A stretch of DNA of 52,176 nucleotides, taken from contig JAKSNS010000016.1 of NCBI GenBank assembly GCA_024399545.1, positions 1 to 52,176 on the forward strand, read 5' to 3'. Both the position numbers and the translations under genes were made by a program. Below the pieces are notes generated by a model. The model saw nothing but the letters and a program-made list of their open reading frames with translations, ran no database searches and was not told where the DNA came from. Positions 16,008 through 24,193 of this stretch are shown piece by piece; the first letter of the stretch is position 1, and each line of letters starts with the position of its first letter. This DNA comes from Paludibacteraceae bacterium (GTDB taxonomy: Bacteria > Bacteroidota > Bacteroidia > Bacteroidales > Paludibacteraceae).

Positions 16008-16462
16008 ATTTCTAATTGTAACCGTTTAATTGTAACCCACCACTTAACTCTCTCTATATCAACACCCATTCGTCCAAAAACTGCCAAAAATTAATTGTAA
16101 CCAATTGTAACCGCTCAACTCACATAAAATATGCAAAATTTCGTAAATCCCAAAATCGACATTTCCAAATTAACATTAGTTGCGCAAAACTTAACTGCCC
16201 TTAAAAAAGACGTAGCCCAAACGAATCCCTGACCTTCCCCAAACTTCTCTCAAATCTCAAAAATCCGAATTTGAAATGTTAAATTTTCACCTCCTGTTTC
16301 CCTCACCCCATCAATTTTCATCCATTTTTTCCTAAAATTCTTCACATCTCATTTTGCGGTTACAATTGGTTACAATTAAAATGTCGCCTTTTTGCCACAA
16401 TCCACCACTGGTAATCAGTCCTTTAACCCCTGAGTTACAATTAAACGGTTACAATTAGAAAT
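16008..16462. repeat. Nested inverted-repeat element A
   Basis: A 455-bp non-coding element. The outer arms (16008-16036 and 16434-16462) are a perfect 29-bp inverted repeat; inner arms (16091-16114 and 16356-16379) are a perfect 24-bp inverted repeat. All arms are made of AATTGTAACC units. The interior is strongly C-rich and G-poor on the plus strand (16261-16320: 17 C, 4 G) and contains AAAAGACGTAGCCCA (16205-16219). No open frame of note is seen. It resembles elements at 31665-31944 and 51382-51803. Confidence 0.85.
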
Positions 16463-16530
16463 CTCCTATTCCCCTTCCTTGCCTTTTCTTAAAAAAACGC
16501 ATTTCTGTGGCATGCACCAGCTAATGTATC

Positions 16531-16561
16531 TTCTAGAATTAGAACTTCTAGAACATCTAGA
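16531..16561. other. Cluster of TTCTAGAA palindromes
   Basis: TCTAGA occurs three times within 30 bp (16532-16537, 16547-16552, 16556-16561), giving palindromic TTCTAGAA units, followed by a GTTCT..AGAAC palindrome at 16572-16584. The cluster is just upstream of the insertion sequence. It could be an operator-like array or part of the insertion target; nothing shows which. Confidence 0.5.
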
Positions 16562-16593
16562 AAAGCGCAGCGTTCTACGAGAACTAGGTCTTT

Positions 16594-16602
16594 ATAAAAA
16601 TT
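16594..16602. repeat. Target-site duplication, left
   Basis: ATAAAAATT directly abuts the left end of the insertion sequence and is repeated exactly at 17992-18000. Confidence 0.8.
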
Positions 16603-16696
16603 CACTAGTGTCCACAAAGATTTGTTAATTGTCTTTGTAACGCACTATATTTTAAAAATTTACACGTAAAAATTCACTCGGAAGGCTTGAAATGAC

Positions 16697-16704
16697 TATC
16701 TTTG
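16697..16704 (+). promoter_or_regulatory. Putative -7 box of the transposase
   Basis: TATCTTTG matches TAnnTTTG and lies 30 bp before the ATG at 16735. No good -33 box is visible. Confidence 0.4.
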
Positions 16705-16734
16705 CGGTCTAAACAGTTTTTAAGTTTCGATCCT

Positions 16735-17907
16735 ATGTCATATCAAGGTAAATTCGTCTTCGCACAGCTATGCAGCTTGCTTCCGAGGAAAAAATTCGAG
16801 TGGTTGGTCAAGAAGTATCAAGGCAATAAATGCGTAAAATCATTCAATTGCTGGAATCATCTGTTGGTTATGATATTCGCCCAACTGACCAAACGAGAGA
16901 GTCTGAGAGACCTGATTGCAGTATTGGATGCCCATCAGGAGAAACAGCAGCATCTGGGTTTCGGCGACAAAGTAACCCGCAGTAATCTGTCTTATGCCAA
17001 TATGGTACGAGAAGTGCGTATCTTCGAAGAGTTCGCATATATCATGATAGGCATTGCAAGAGACAAGCGTTCCTCAGTCATCAAAGAGTTCTGCGTTGAC
17101 AACAATGTATATGCCTTTGACTCCACGACCATATCTTTATGCCTGAGCACGTTCTGGTGGACGAAGTTCCATCACGACAAGGGTGGGATAAAAGTCAATA
17201 CACTTTACGATGTCAAGACAGATATTCCCTGCTTCCTGGTCATCACCAATGCGATACTGCACGATTCGCAAGTGATGGGAGAGATACCGTACGAGAAAGA
17301 AAGCTTCTATATCTTCGACAGAGCTTATATGGTTACATCTGAGCTTTTTAATATAGACAAGGTAGGCGCTTACTTTGTCGTCAGGGAGAAAAGACACATG
17401 CAATACACCATCGAGAAGGACTGGGAGTACAACAACCCGGACACTGGAGTGTTGGCTGACCAGGCTGTACTGCTCACTGGGGTTAAGCCTAAAAAGCAAT
17501 ACACAAAGCCTCTGCGACGCATTGTCTTTTACGAAAAAGAGAGCAACAGGACGTTCGTTTTTTATACCAACAATTTTCAGATTACCGCTGAAACCGTTGC
17601 ATTACTTTATAAATATCGTTGGAGAGTGGAGCTGCTTTTCAAATTTTTGAAACAACATCTGCATATCAAAGAGTTCTTCGGAACAACTGAAAATGCAGTG
17701 CGAATACAAATCTACTCTGCCATTATAGCCTACTGCCTTGTCGCAATTTTAGAGCGAGAGCTAAATCTTGACAGAGACATATACGATGTATTAAGGGTGT
17801 TGGAACTGTCGATGCTAGACAAGTCGCCAATCGTGGAGTTGTTCAAGAAGAGTCGGACTCAGACTTCAATGGAGGATGCAATACAGTTGACGCTGAAGTT
17901 CGACTGA
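16735..17907 (+). CDS. IS4-family transposase (DUF4372 + DDE)
   Basis: The ATG at 16735 (MSYQGKFVFAQLCSLLPRKK) is preferred over an in-frame TTG at 16702, because the family starts this way and the TTG lies inside the likely -7 box. The 390-residue protein has an N-terminal DUF4372 domain (residues 1-75) and a DDE catalytic core. The first Asp is in YAFDSTTISL, the second in YIFDRAYM, and the Glu is in the IS4 Y-R-E signature YRWRVELLFKFLKQHL. There is no frameshift or internal stop, so it may be active. Confidence 0.92.
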   Translation: MSYQGKFVFAQLCSLLPRKKFEWLVKKYQGNKCVKSFNCWNHLLVMIFAQLTKRESLRDLIAVLDAHQEKQQHLGFGDKVTRSNLSYANMVREVRIFEEFAYIMIGIARDKRSSVIKEFCVDNNVYAFDSTTISLCLSTFWWTKFHHDKGGIKVNTLYDVKTDIPCFLVITNAILHDSQVMGEIPYEKESFYIFDRAYMVTSELFNIDKVGAYFVVREKRHMQYTIEKDWEYNNPDTGVLADQAVLLTGVKPKKQYTKPLRRIVFYEKESNRTFVFYTNNFQITAETVALLYKYRWRVELLFKFLKQHLHIKEFFGTTENAVRIQIYSAIIAYCLVAILERELNLDRDIYDVLRVLELSMLDKSPIVELFKKSRTQTSMEDAIQLTLKFD

Positions 17908-17991
17908 CGGCCACCAAATGGCACACCCTCACTAATGGATTAAAATGTTCCTAAAAAATATTATGTTAAAATATTTTTTTGGACACCAGTG

Positions 17992-18000
17992 ATAAAAATT
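17992..18000. repeat. Target-site duplication, right
   Basis: ATAAAAATT directly follows the right end of the insertion sequence and matches 16594-16602. Confidence 0.8.
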
Positions 18001-18064
18001 CTTTTGCTGAGATGTATCTTGCTAACCGCTTATGCGAACTTACCCACTTAAAGCGTTGTAGTGT

Positions 18065-19789
18065 CTATTTTTTGCGGTGGGAGAGGCAGTTGTCGCAGTG
18101 GTTGCATGGGGTTAGGTCTTCCTCGCCGAAATAGCGGGCGAGGATTGAGGTGCGGCATTGTGTGGAGACAACGTAGTCACGCATATATTTGAGGCGTTCG
18201 CAGAGGTTGGTTATGCGTTGCTCGTAGGCGTCTTCAGGGATTTTCAGTAGTGCGGAGTCTTGACGCTCAGTCTCATAAATCAACAGGGGAGTGTGGCGGA
18301 AAGGGATGTAGTTGACTATTCCACGAGAGGCGAGGTTAGTGAGGTGTAGATAGACATCTGTGGAGGTGATGCCGAGGCTGTCGGCTATAATCTCCTCGTT
18401 GATGTGCATTGTGTCGGTGAAAATGCCGGTGTAGCGGCGCATGATGGCGTCAAGAATGCGGTCGCTGTCAATCTGTTGTTGTTTCCAGAGGAAAATATCG
18501 TTTGGCGAGAGGATAATCTGAAGTTTGGAGGCATCGTCCATGGCTTCAGTGACTGTTATGTAACCAGCCCATTGAAGGACCTGCAATGCCGACTGGACAT
18601 CGGAATAACGGACGTGTGCGTAGTGGCAGAATTTCTCAAGCTCAAAAGGGAAAACGGCACCATCGCCGGAACCTGCGCCGATGACATAATACTCGGCAAG
18701 TTTCTGATAAACGTCACGTATGAAATCCTTGGTCGGGAAGAGACGTTCATGACGGCTGAGGAGCGCATCTACCGTGCGGTCGTTGGCAAGGAGGACTGCG
18801 TATGATTTCTCACCGTCACGTCCTGCACGTCCAGCCTCCTGATAATAAGCCTCAAGCGAGTCGGGAATGTCGAAATGTATGACGACACGCACGTCAGGTT
18901 TGTCAATGCCCATGCCGAAAGCGTTGGTGGCGCATAACACACGGAGTTCACCGTTCATCCACTTTTGCTGCCGTTCCTCCCGTGCGTCACGGTCAAGGCC
19001 GGCATGGTAGAAATCGGCGGCATAACCAATCTCCTGAAGGACGGAGGCAATATCCTCGGTGAGTTGGCGAATACGTGAATAGATTATTGCAGAACCGGGG
19101 ACAGCCTTTAGGATGTCGTCGATGGTGCGGTAACGGTCTTTGGTATAACGGACTACATAGACGATGTTGTCACGGCGGATGCTCTGGCGAAAACGGGTGA
19201 AGGAGGGTTCTGTGCCTGGGATGGCGAGGTACTTCTCAATATCCTCGGCGACATTCTTTGTGGCGGAGGCTGTGAGAGCAAGCACCGGGGCGTTGGGGAA
19301 ATATTGTCTAATCTCGGCAATACGAAGGTAAGGAGGACGGAAATCGTAACCCCATTGCGAAATGCAATGAGCCTCGTCAACGGCTATGAGCGAGACTTCG
19401 ACATACTGTATTCGTGTACGGAAAAACTGTGAGGCAAGGCGTTCGGGGGATAGGTAGATGAGGTCGTAAGCACCGTATTGCGCCTGTTCGAGTATATCAA
19501 GAATCCTGTTGTGCGAGAGTCCCCCATGAAGAACTATGGCACGAATGCCGCGTTTGCGGAGAGAGCGCACTTGGTCGCTCATAAGGGCGATGAGAGGGGA
19601 GATGACAAGAGTCACACCAGGGCGCATAAGCGATGGGACCTGAAAGGTGAGGGATTTGCCACCACCTGTAGGAAGTATGGCAAGAGTATCATGACCACTC
19701 AGCACGGAATCAATGATTTCGCGCTGAAGTGGTCTGAAAGAAGGGTAGCCCCAATATTCACGAAGTATATCAGAGGGGTCAAGCATCAA
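18065..19789 (-). CDS. recQ: RecQ-family ATP-dependent DNA helicase
   Basis: A 574-residue 3'-5' helicase of DNA repair and recombination. Motifs in order: Walker A PTGGGKSLTF (Lys45), DEAHCISQWGYDFRP (138-), LALTASAT, the second RecA lobe with NAFGMGIDKPDVR and YYQEAGRAGRDG, then RQC-type winged-helix and zinc-binding cysteines (CRTSILARYFGEE, then CNHCDNC) at the very C-terminus. No HRDC domain follows, so this is a short RecQ. Its start overlaps the stop of the nucleoside kinase by 4 bp, suggesting co-transcription. Confidence 0.92.
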   Translation of the reverse strand: MMLDPSDILREYWGYPSFRPLQREIIDSVLSGHDTLAILPTGGGKSLTFQVPSLMRPGVTLVISPLIALMSDQVRSLRKRGIRAIVLHGGLSHNRILDILEQAQYGAYDLIYLSPERLASQFFRTRIQYVEVSLIAVDEAHCISQWGYDFRPPYLRIAEIRQYFPNAPVLALTASATKNVAEDIEKYLAIPGTEPSFTRFRQSIRRDNIVYVVRYTKDRYRTIDDILKAVPGSAIIYSRIRQLTEDIASVLQEIGYAADFYHAGLDRDAREERQQKWMNGELRVLCATNAFGMGIDKPDVRVVIHFDIPDSLEAYYQEAGRAGRDGEKSYAVLLANDRTVDALLSRHERLFPTKDFIRDVYQKLAEYYVIGAGSGDGAVFPFELEKFCHYAHVRYSDVQSALQVLQWAGYITVTEAMDDASKLQIILSPNDIFLWKQQQIDSDRILDAIMRRYTGIFTDTMHINEEIIADSLGITSTDVYLHLTNLASRGIVNYIPFRHTPLLIYETERQDSALLKIPEDAYEQRITNLCERLKYMRDYVVSTQCRTSILARYFGEEDLTPCNHCDNCLSHRKK

Positions 19790-21435
19790 TAGTGGAACGA
19801 GCTGCCGCCGAGGAACTCACGGAGGAGTGATGTTGGAGGAATCTCCTTGTCAAACACAGGCTGGAAGCATTCGAGGAAATTGAGGAGTTCGTATGCCAGG
19901 ACATGCTCTGGGGCAGTCTCAGGAACCTGACGGAGCAGTGGCTCGACATGAATCTTCATCACAGCAAGTTCAAAAATCAGGGCTGAGTTGAAAACCACAT
20001 CGGCGAATTTCATGAATGGGTAAATCCATTTTAACTCGCCACGCACGACTGAAGGCCAACGGCGGATGGTGTCCTGGGCGGAATTAGCACGGAAATTATG
20101 GTCACGGACAATGCGGCGGATGAGTCTTACGTCAAGGTGAGAAAGCCAGTTGTGGTCACTGAAAGATACAGGTGCGAGAGGTGCCGCGAAAATCTTGAAC
20201 ATAACATCGGCAGGAATGTCAGGAACCATATCAGGGTTGAGGGCATGTATTCCCTCCATGACTACCACTTGATTGTTGTCAAGTTTAATCTTGTTGCCTT
20301 TGAAATATTTACGGCCATCGGCAAAGGAGTATGTAGGGATTTCGACCTCTTCGCCACTGAGCAGACGGTTGAGAGTGCTGTTCAGGAGAGGGAGGTCAAG
20401 AGCCTGAAGATGCTCGTAATCGTAGTCGCCTTTTTCGTCAAGAGGAGTCTGTTCGCGCTCAACAAAGAAATTGTCAAGGCTAAGTACGATTGGTGAGATG
20501 CCGCAGACTCTCAACTGAATCTCAAGGCGTTTGGAGAACGTAGTCTTACCAGAGGATGAAGGACCGGAAATCATAACGAACTTAGGTTTGCGTTCTTTAA
20601 TCATCTCAGCTATGGCGGCAATCTTCTTCTCGTGCAAAGCCTCGGAAATCTTAATCAAGTCGCGGATGCCTCCGTTGATACATATATTGTTGAAATCGCC
20701 GACGTTACGCATACCCATAAGACGATTCCATGAGGTAAACTCCTTGTGAGCCGAATAGACGCGCTCTGAGTCCTGAATCTGGGACAGCTTGCTGGTATTC
20801 CTGATGTCTGGCACGACGAGTATTATCCCGTCATGGAAACGTCTGACATCAACACAGCCTAAACAGCCTGCTGAAGGGACAAGCACTGAAGGATAATAGT
20901 CTATGTAGCCATCCAACTCAAAGTAGTCGGTGTATTCACGGCCAGAGGTCTTGAGAACAGAGGTGTTGTCGTACGAGTTGACGCTCTCGAAAAGCTTGAT
21001 GACATTCTCCGTGCGGTCAGTGTGCATGACGAAAGGACGGTCGCGGGAAATAATGTCTTTCATCTCGGCAGCCATCTTGGCGATAAACTCATCTGTCACC
21101 TTAGTCCCCACGGTACAATAGTACCCTCCATTAACGGGGTGTTCGACGATGAGTGGGGCATCAGCCACGTCGTGTGCAGCCTTGGCGGCAAGCATCCACA
21201 AGGAGCGGCTATAGATTGATTGTCCTGGAATGGACAGGAGTTCGATGAATTCGACGGTTTTTGGCTTGAAGATTCTGTACGACATATCGTGCAGAACGTT
21301 GTTGACGGTCGCACCTACGATAGGAGATTTGAGTTTGATTTGGGTAATGTCCAGAAGTTCGCTGAGGGAAATTCCGATGGGGTAGTCTTGGGTGACATTA
21401 TTGTTCCTGCAAAGAACAGATACTTTATTATCCAT
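19786..21435 (-). CDS. Nucleoside (uridine) kinase with TGS-like N-terminus
   Basis: A 549-residue protein. Residues 1-65 look like a TGS/ubiquitin-like domain, residues 70-230 like a tRNA-synthetase SAD/editing-type module, and from about 285 a PRK/uridine-kinase P-loop domain follows (GPSSSGKTTF, 291-300; LSLDNFFVER; MEGIHALNP). Multi-domain kinases of this layout are common in Bacteroidota and annotated as nucleoside or uridine kinase in pyrimidine salvage. The role of the N-terminal part is unknown. A minus-strand TAAATTTG at 21483-21490 is a likely -7 box. Confidence 0.88.
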   Translation of the reverse strand: MDNKVSVLCRNNNVTQDYPIGISLSELLDITQIKLKSPIVGATVNNVLHDMSYRIFKPKTVEFIELLSIPGQSIYSRSLWMLAAKAAHDVADAPLIVEHPVNGGYYCTVGTKVTDEFIAKMAAEMKDIISRDRPFVMHTDRTENVIKLFESVNSYDNTSVLKTSGREYTDYFELDGYIDYYPSVLVPSAGCLGCVDVRRFHDGIILVVPDIRNTSKLSQIQDSERVYSAHKEFTSWNRLMGMRNVGDFNNICINGGIRDLIKISEALHEKKIAAIAEMIKERKPKFVMISGPSSSGKTTFSKRLEIQLRVCGISPIVLSLDNFFVEREQTPLDEKGDYDYEHLQALDLPLLNSTLNRLLSGEEVEIPTYSFADGRKYFKGNKIKLDNNQVVVMEGIHALNPDMVPDIPADVMFKIFAAPLAPVSFSDHNWLSHLDVRLIRRIVRDHNFRANSAQDTIRRWPSVVRGELKWIYPFMKFADVVFNSALIFELAVMKIHVEPLLRQVPETAPEHVLAYELLNFLECFQPVFDKEIPPTSLLREFLGGSSFHY

Positions 21436-21482
21436 AATAACAAGGCATTAAGGGTTTGAAAGAAGAGTTTGAAATTTTGCTG

Positions 21483-21490
21483 CAAATTTA
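21483..21490 (-). promoter_or_regulatory. Putative -7 box of nucleoside kinase-recQ
   Basis: CAAATTTA on plus reads TAAATTTG on minus, 48 bp upstream of the kinase ATG. It is divergent from a second TAAATTTG at 21526. A clear -33 box is lacking. Confidence 0.5.
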
Positions 21491-21525
21491 CGCAAAAAAA
21501 TTGGTTCTATGTCAATAAAAATGAG

Positions 21526-21533
21526 TAAATTTG
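21526..21533 (+). promoter_or_regulatory. Putative -7 box of Na/Pi cotransporter
   Basis: TAAATTTG, 26 bp before the ATG at 21560. An ATTGG at 21500-21504 is the nearest -33-like sequence, about 21-22 bp upstream. Confidence 0.55.
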
Positions 21534-21559
21534 CAGCAAATTTATTTTAAGGTATTTAT

Positions 21560-23371
21560 ATGCATTTCGGACTGTTGGAAATCCTTACTTTGATAGGTGC
21601 TGTAGGACTGTTCCTTTATGGTATGAAACTGATGAGTGAGGGTATTCAGAAGGCTGCCGGCGATAGGCTTAGGCGCATTCTGTCATTGATGACAAGTAAC
21701 AGGTGGTTAGGGGCTTTGACGGGTATTTTCATCACTGTATTGGTACAGAGTTCGTCGGCGACGACGGTAATGGTTGTCAGTTTCGTAAATGCTGGTTTGA
21801 TATCGTTGGCTGAGTCTATATCCGTGATTATGGGTGCAAACATAGGCACCACAGCCACGGCGTGGATTATATCACTTTTCGGATTCAAGGTCAATATTTC
21901 GGCATTCGCAGTGCCGCTCATTGCTTTTGCGGTGCCGTTGCTCTTTGCCAAGAAAAACTCGTGGAAGAACTGGGGCGAGTTCCTTTTGGGTTTCGCATTG
22001 TTGTTCATGGGACTTGATTTCCTGAACAATTCAGTTCCTGACTTGCAGTCCCATCCCGAGGTTTTCTCGGCGTTGCAGAGCTATGCGAATATGGGTTTCT
22101 GGTCGGTGCTGCTGTTCCTGATTGTTGGTTTGGTGCTGACTATGGTAGTCCAGGCATCTTCAGCCACGTTTGCCATTGCGTTGATAATGTGCAGCAAAGG
22201 ATGGATACCTTTTGACTGTACCGCGGCAATGGTGTTAGGCTCGAACATAGGCACCTGTATAACGCCTATCCTGGCATCTGTCTCGGGAAATGTGTTGGCA
22301 AAGCGTGCCGCAATGTGCCACTTGCTGTTCAATGTCTTCGGTCTCTTGTGGTCATTGCCTGCCTTCTATCTGTTGGTTGATTTTATAGTAAGCTTGTCAG
22401 GCAGCGTAGGGGACCCTAACGAACTTATCCGGCTCACCTCTTCGTTGGACGAACAGACGCTCAACGCTTTGAACAATGGGACATTGGACAGAAGCATACC
22501 TGAAAACGTTGCATTGATTAAACAGTTTACCTCGGCACAGTTTGCAGTTTCTTTCGCATTGTCGCTGTTCCATACGGTGTTCAACTGCATCAACTTCTGC
22601 GTTATGATATGGTTCACCAATCTGTATGAGAAGATTGTCATCAAGTTGGTTCCATCAAACACAATCAGCAAGGCGGACGACGAGGTCAACCACCTTCAGT
22701 ATATATCGACGGGCATTATGTCAACGGCTGAGCTCTCAATCCTTCAGGCTAAGAAGGAGATTGAGCAGTACGGCAAACGTACCATGAGAATGTACAAGAT
22801 GACTCGTGATCTCTTTCACTCGACTGACGAGAATGAGTTCACGAAGATATTCACAAGGATAGAGAAATACGAGAACATCTCTGACCGTATGGAGGTCGAG
22901 ATTGCCGAATACCTTGGCAAAGTGAGCGACGGGCGATTGTCAGACGACACCAAACATCAGATACAGAAACGTCTCAGGGTCGTCTCTGAGATTGAGTCGG
23001 TGGCTGACTCGTGCAATAACCTGTCGAAGGTTTTCAGAAGATACCACGATGGCACTGAAAAATACACTTCTGAGATTAACGCCAACATCGAGTTGATGTT
23101 CAACCTGCTTGACGCTGCAATGTCGCACATGCTGCTTGTTTTGGCCAAGGATCATATCGAGGCTGCGGATTTCAATACGGCAGAGGACAACGAACACGAA
23201 ATTAACAATTTCAACCATCAGCTCAAGAACCAGAACCTTGACGACCTGAATGACGGCAAATATTCATATACGGTCAGCGTGACGTATATGGATGCTATTA
23301 CCGAGTTTGAAAAGATGGGCGACTCCATTGTGAATATCGTCGAGGCGATAGCTGAAACAAAGTATCGTTAA
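21560..23371 (+). CDS. Na+/phosphate cotransporter family protein
   Basis: A 603-residue inner-membrane protein with two inverted Na/Pi-cotransporter repeats. The paired QSSSATTVMVV (near residue 62) and QASSATFAIAL (near 198) motifs line the substrate path, with GANIGTT and GSNIGTC after them. About 8-9 membrane helices end near residue 365; a cytosolic PhoU-like helical domain (about 375-600) follows. It is related to NptA/YjbB-type phosphate transporters. It has its own promoter region, shared divergently with the nucleoside kinase. Confidence 0.92.
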   Translation: MHFGLLEILTLIGAVGLFLYGMKLMSEGIQKAAGDRLRRILSLMTSNRWLGALTGIFITVLVQSSSATTVMVVSFVNAGLISLAESISVIMGANIGTTATAWIISLFGFKVNISAFAVPLIAFAVPLLFAKKNSWKNWGEFLLGFALLFMGLDFLNNSVPDLQSHPEVFSALQSYANMGFWSVLLFLIVGLVLTMVVQASSATFAIALIMCSKGWIPFDCTAAMVLGSNIGTCITPILASVSGNVLAKRAAMCHLLFNVFGLLWSLPAFYLLVDFIVSLSGSVGDPNELIRLTSSLDEQTLNALNNGTLDRSIPENVALIKQFTSAQFAVSFALSLFHTVFNCINFCVMIWFTNLYEKIVIKLVPSNTISKADDEVNHLQYISTGIMSTAELSILQAKKEIEQYGKRTMRMYKMTRDLFHSTDENEFTKIFTRIEKYENISDRMEVEIAEYLGKVSDGRLSDDTKHQIQKRLRVVSEIESVADSCNNLSKVFRRYHDGTEKYTSEINANIELMFNLLDAAMSHMLLVLAKDHIEAADFNTAEDNEHEINNFNHQLKNQNLDDLNDGKYSYTVSVTYMDAITEFEKMGDSIVNIVEAIAETKYR

Positions 23372-23381
23372 GTGACGATGA

Positions 23382-23622
23382 AATAATAAATTGGTACGTT
23401 TTTTAGTAGCGAGACGGTGCAGGCATAAGGTTGTCGATAGGTCAGGGGTAGGTCTATGGTTTGCATGGGCTACGTCTTCCGGGGGTGCTGAGAGGGAGAT
23501 TGGATGCACAATGTCAGTCTCAGTATATCAACAAAAAAGGTATGGTGTGATTAAAGGGGCAGGAAATGAGACGGAGGAGGCTTCGTCTTTACATGATATT
23601 TTGTCGTGAATAAGTTATTATT
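23382..23622. repeat. REP/MITE-like hairpin element, copy 3 (expanded)
   Basis: A 241-bp element with left end AATAATAAATTGGTACG and right end AAGTTATTATT, matching the elements at 31997 and 6841. The central hairpin GAGACGG..TTCGTCTTTAC (23568-23592) is preserved. An extra block of about 130 bp lies before it and carries CAGGGGTAGGTC and TGGGCTACGTCTT (23466-23478), the reverse complement of a 13-mer found in two inverted-repeat elements of this window. It fills the gap between the Na/Pi transporter and the DUF1599 gene. Confidence 0.7.
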
Positions 23623-23635
23623 TAATCGTTACTAA

Positions 23636-24193
23636 ATGGAAACAGAAGAGGAATTCAGGCTGTTGGCAAAGGAGTGCAGGGAGTTGTTCCAGCGCAAGCT
23701 GGGTGACTACGGGGCTTCGTGGAGGTTGCTCCGTCCGTCAAGCCTCACAGACCAGATATTTATAAAAGCCAAGAGGATACGCACGCTTGAGACGACAGAC
23801 GTCAATATGGTGGGCGAGGGAATCCGCCCTGAACTGATAGGTATAATAAACTACAGCATCGTAGGGTTGATACAGTTGGAGAAAGGATATTCGGACGAGG
23901 TTGACATGAGCGTGGAGGAGGCTATGGGGGAGTATGATAAATATATGGAAGAGGCAATCCAACTGATGAAACGCAAGAACCATGACTACGGCGAGGCGTG
24001 GAGGGGTATGCGTTGCTCGTCGTACACTGACCTGATACTGACCAAATTGAACCGGACAAAACAGATAGAAAACCATGAGGGTAAGACAGACGTGTCGGAG
24101 GGAATTGACGCAAACTACTTCGACATGCTGAACTATGCGATGTTTTACCTCATAAAAATGTTGGAAAATGAAAGCAAAGAAAATAATCTTTGA
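23636..24193 (+). CDS. DUF1599 domain protein
   Basis: A 185-residue soluble protein made of two related halves: KRKLGDYGASWRLLRPSSLTDQ-like (near 20-40) and KRKNHDYGEAWRGMRCSSYTD-like (near 112-132), each followed by KxxRxxxxE and a NYxxxxLI helix. This internal duplication is the DUF1599 (nucleotide modification-associated) pattern. The biochemical role is not established. The gene overlaps the DoxX-type gene by 26 bp. Confidence 0.85.
   Translation: METEEEFRLLAKECRELFQRKLGDYGASWRLLRPSSLTDQIFIKAKRIRTLETTDVNMVGEGIRPELIGIINYSIVGLIQLEKGYSDEVDMSVEEAMGEYDKYMEEAIQLMKRKNHDYGEAWRGMRCSSYTDLILTKLNRTKQIENHEGKTDVSEGIDANYFDMLNYAMFYLIKMLENESKENNL

Larger units (their letters stand above)
16603..17991 (+). 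mobile_element. Intact IS4-family insertion sequence
   Basis: The ends are inverted: left CACTAGTGTCCACAAAGAT (16603-), right on the minus strand CACTGGTGTCCAAAAAAAT (ending at 17991). A 9-bp direct repeat, ATAAAAATT, flanks the element (16594-16602 and 17992-18000) and marks the target duplication. One full-length transposase lies between. The total is 1389 bp. The exact duplication and open transposase suggest a fairly recent insertion into the gap between fba and recQ. Confidence 0.88.

Noticed and set aside
16008-16462. CRISPR or integron array for element A
   Set aside because: Repeats are inverted pairs at the ends, not regularly spaced direct repeats, and no integrase or cas gene is present.
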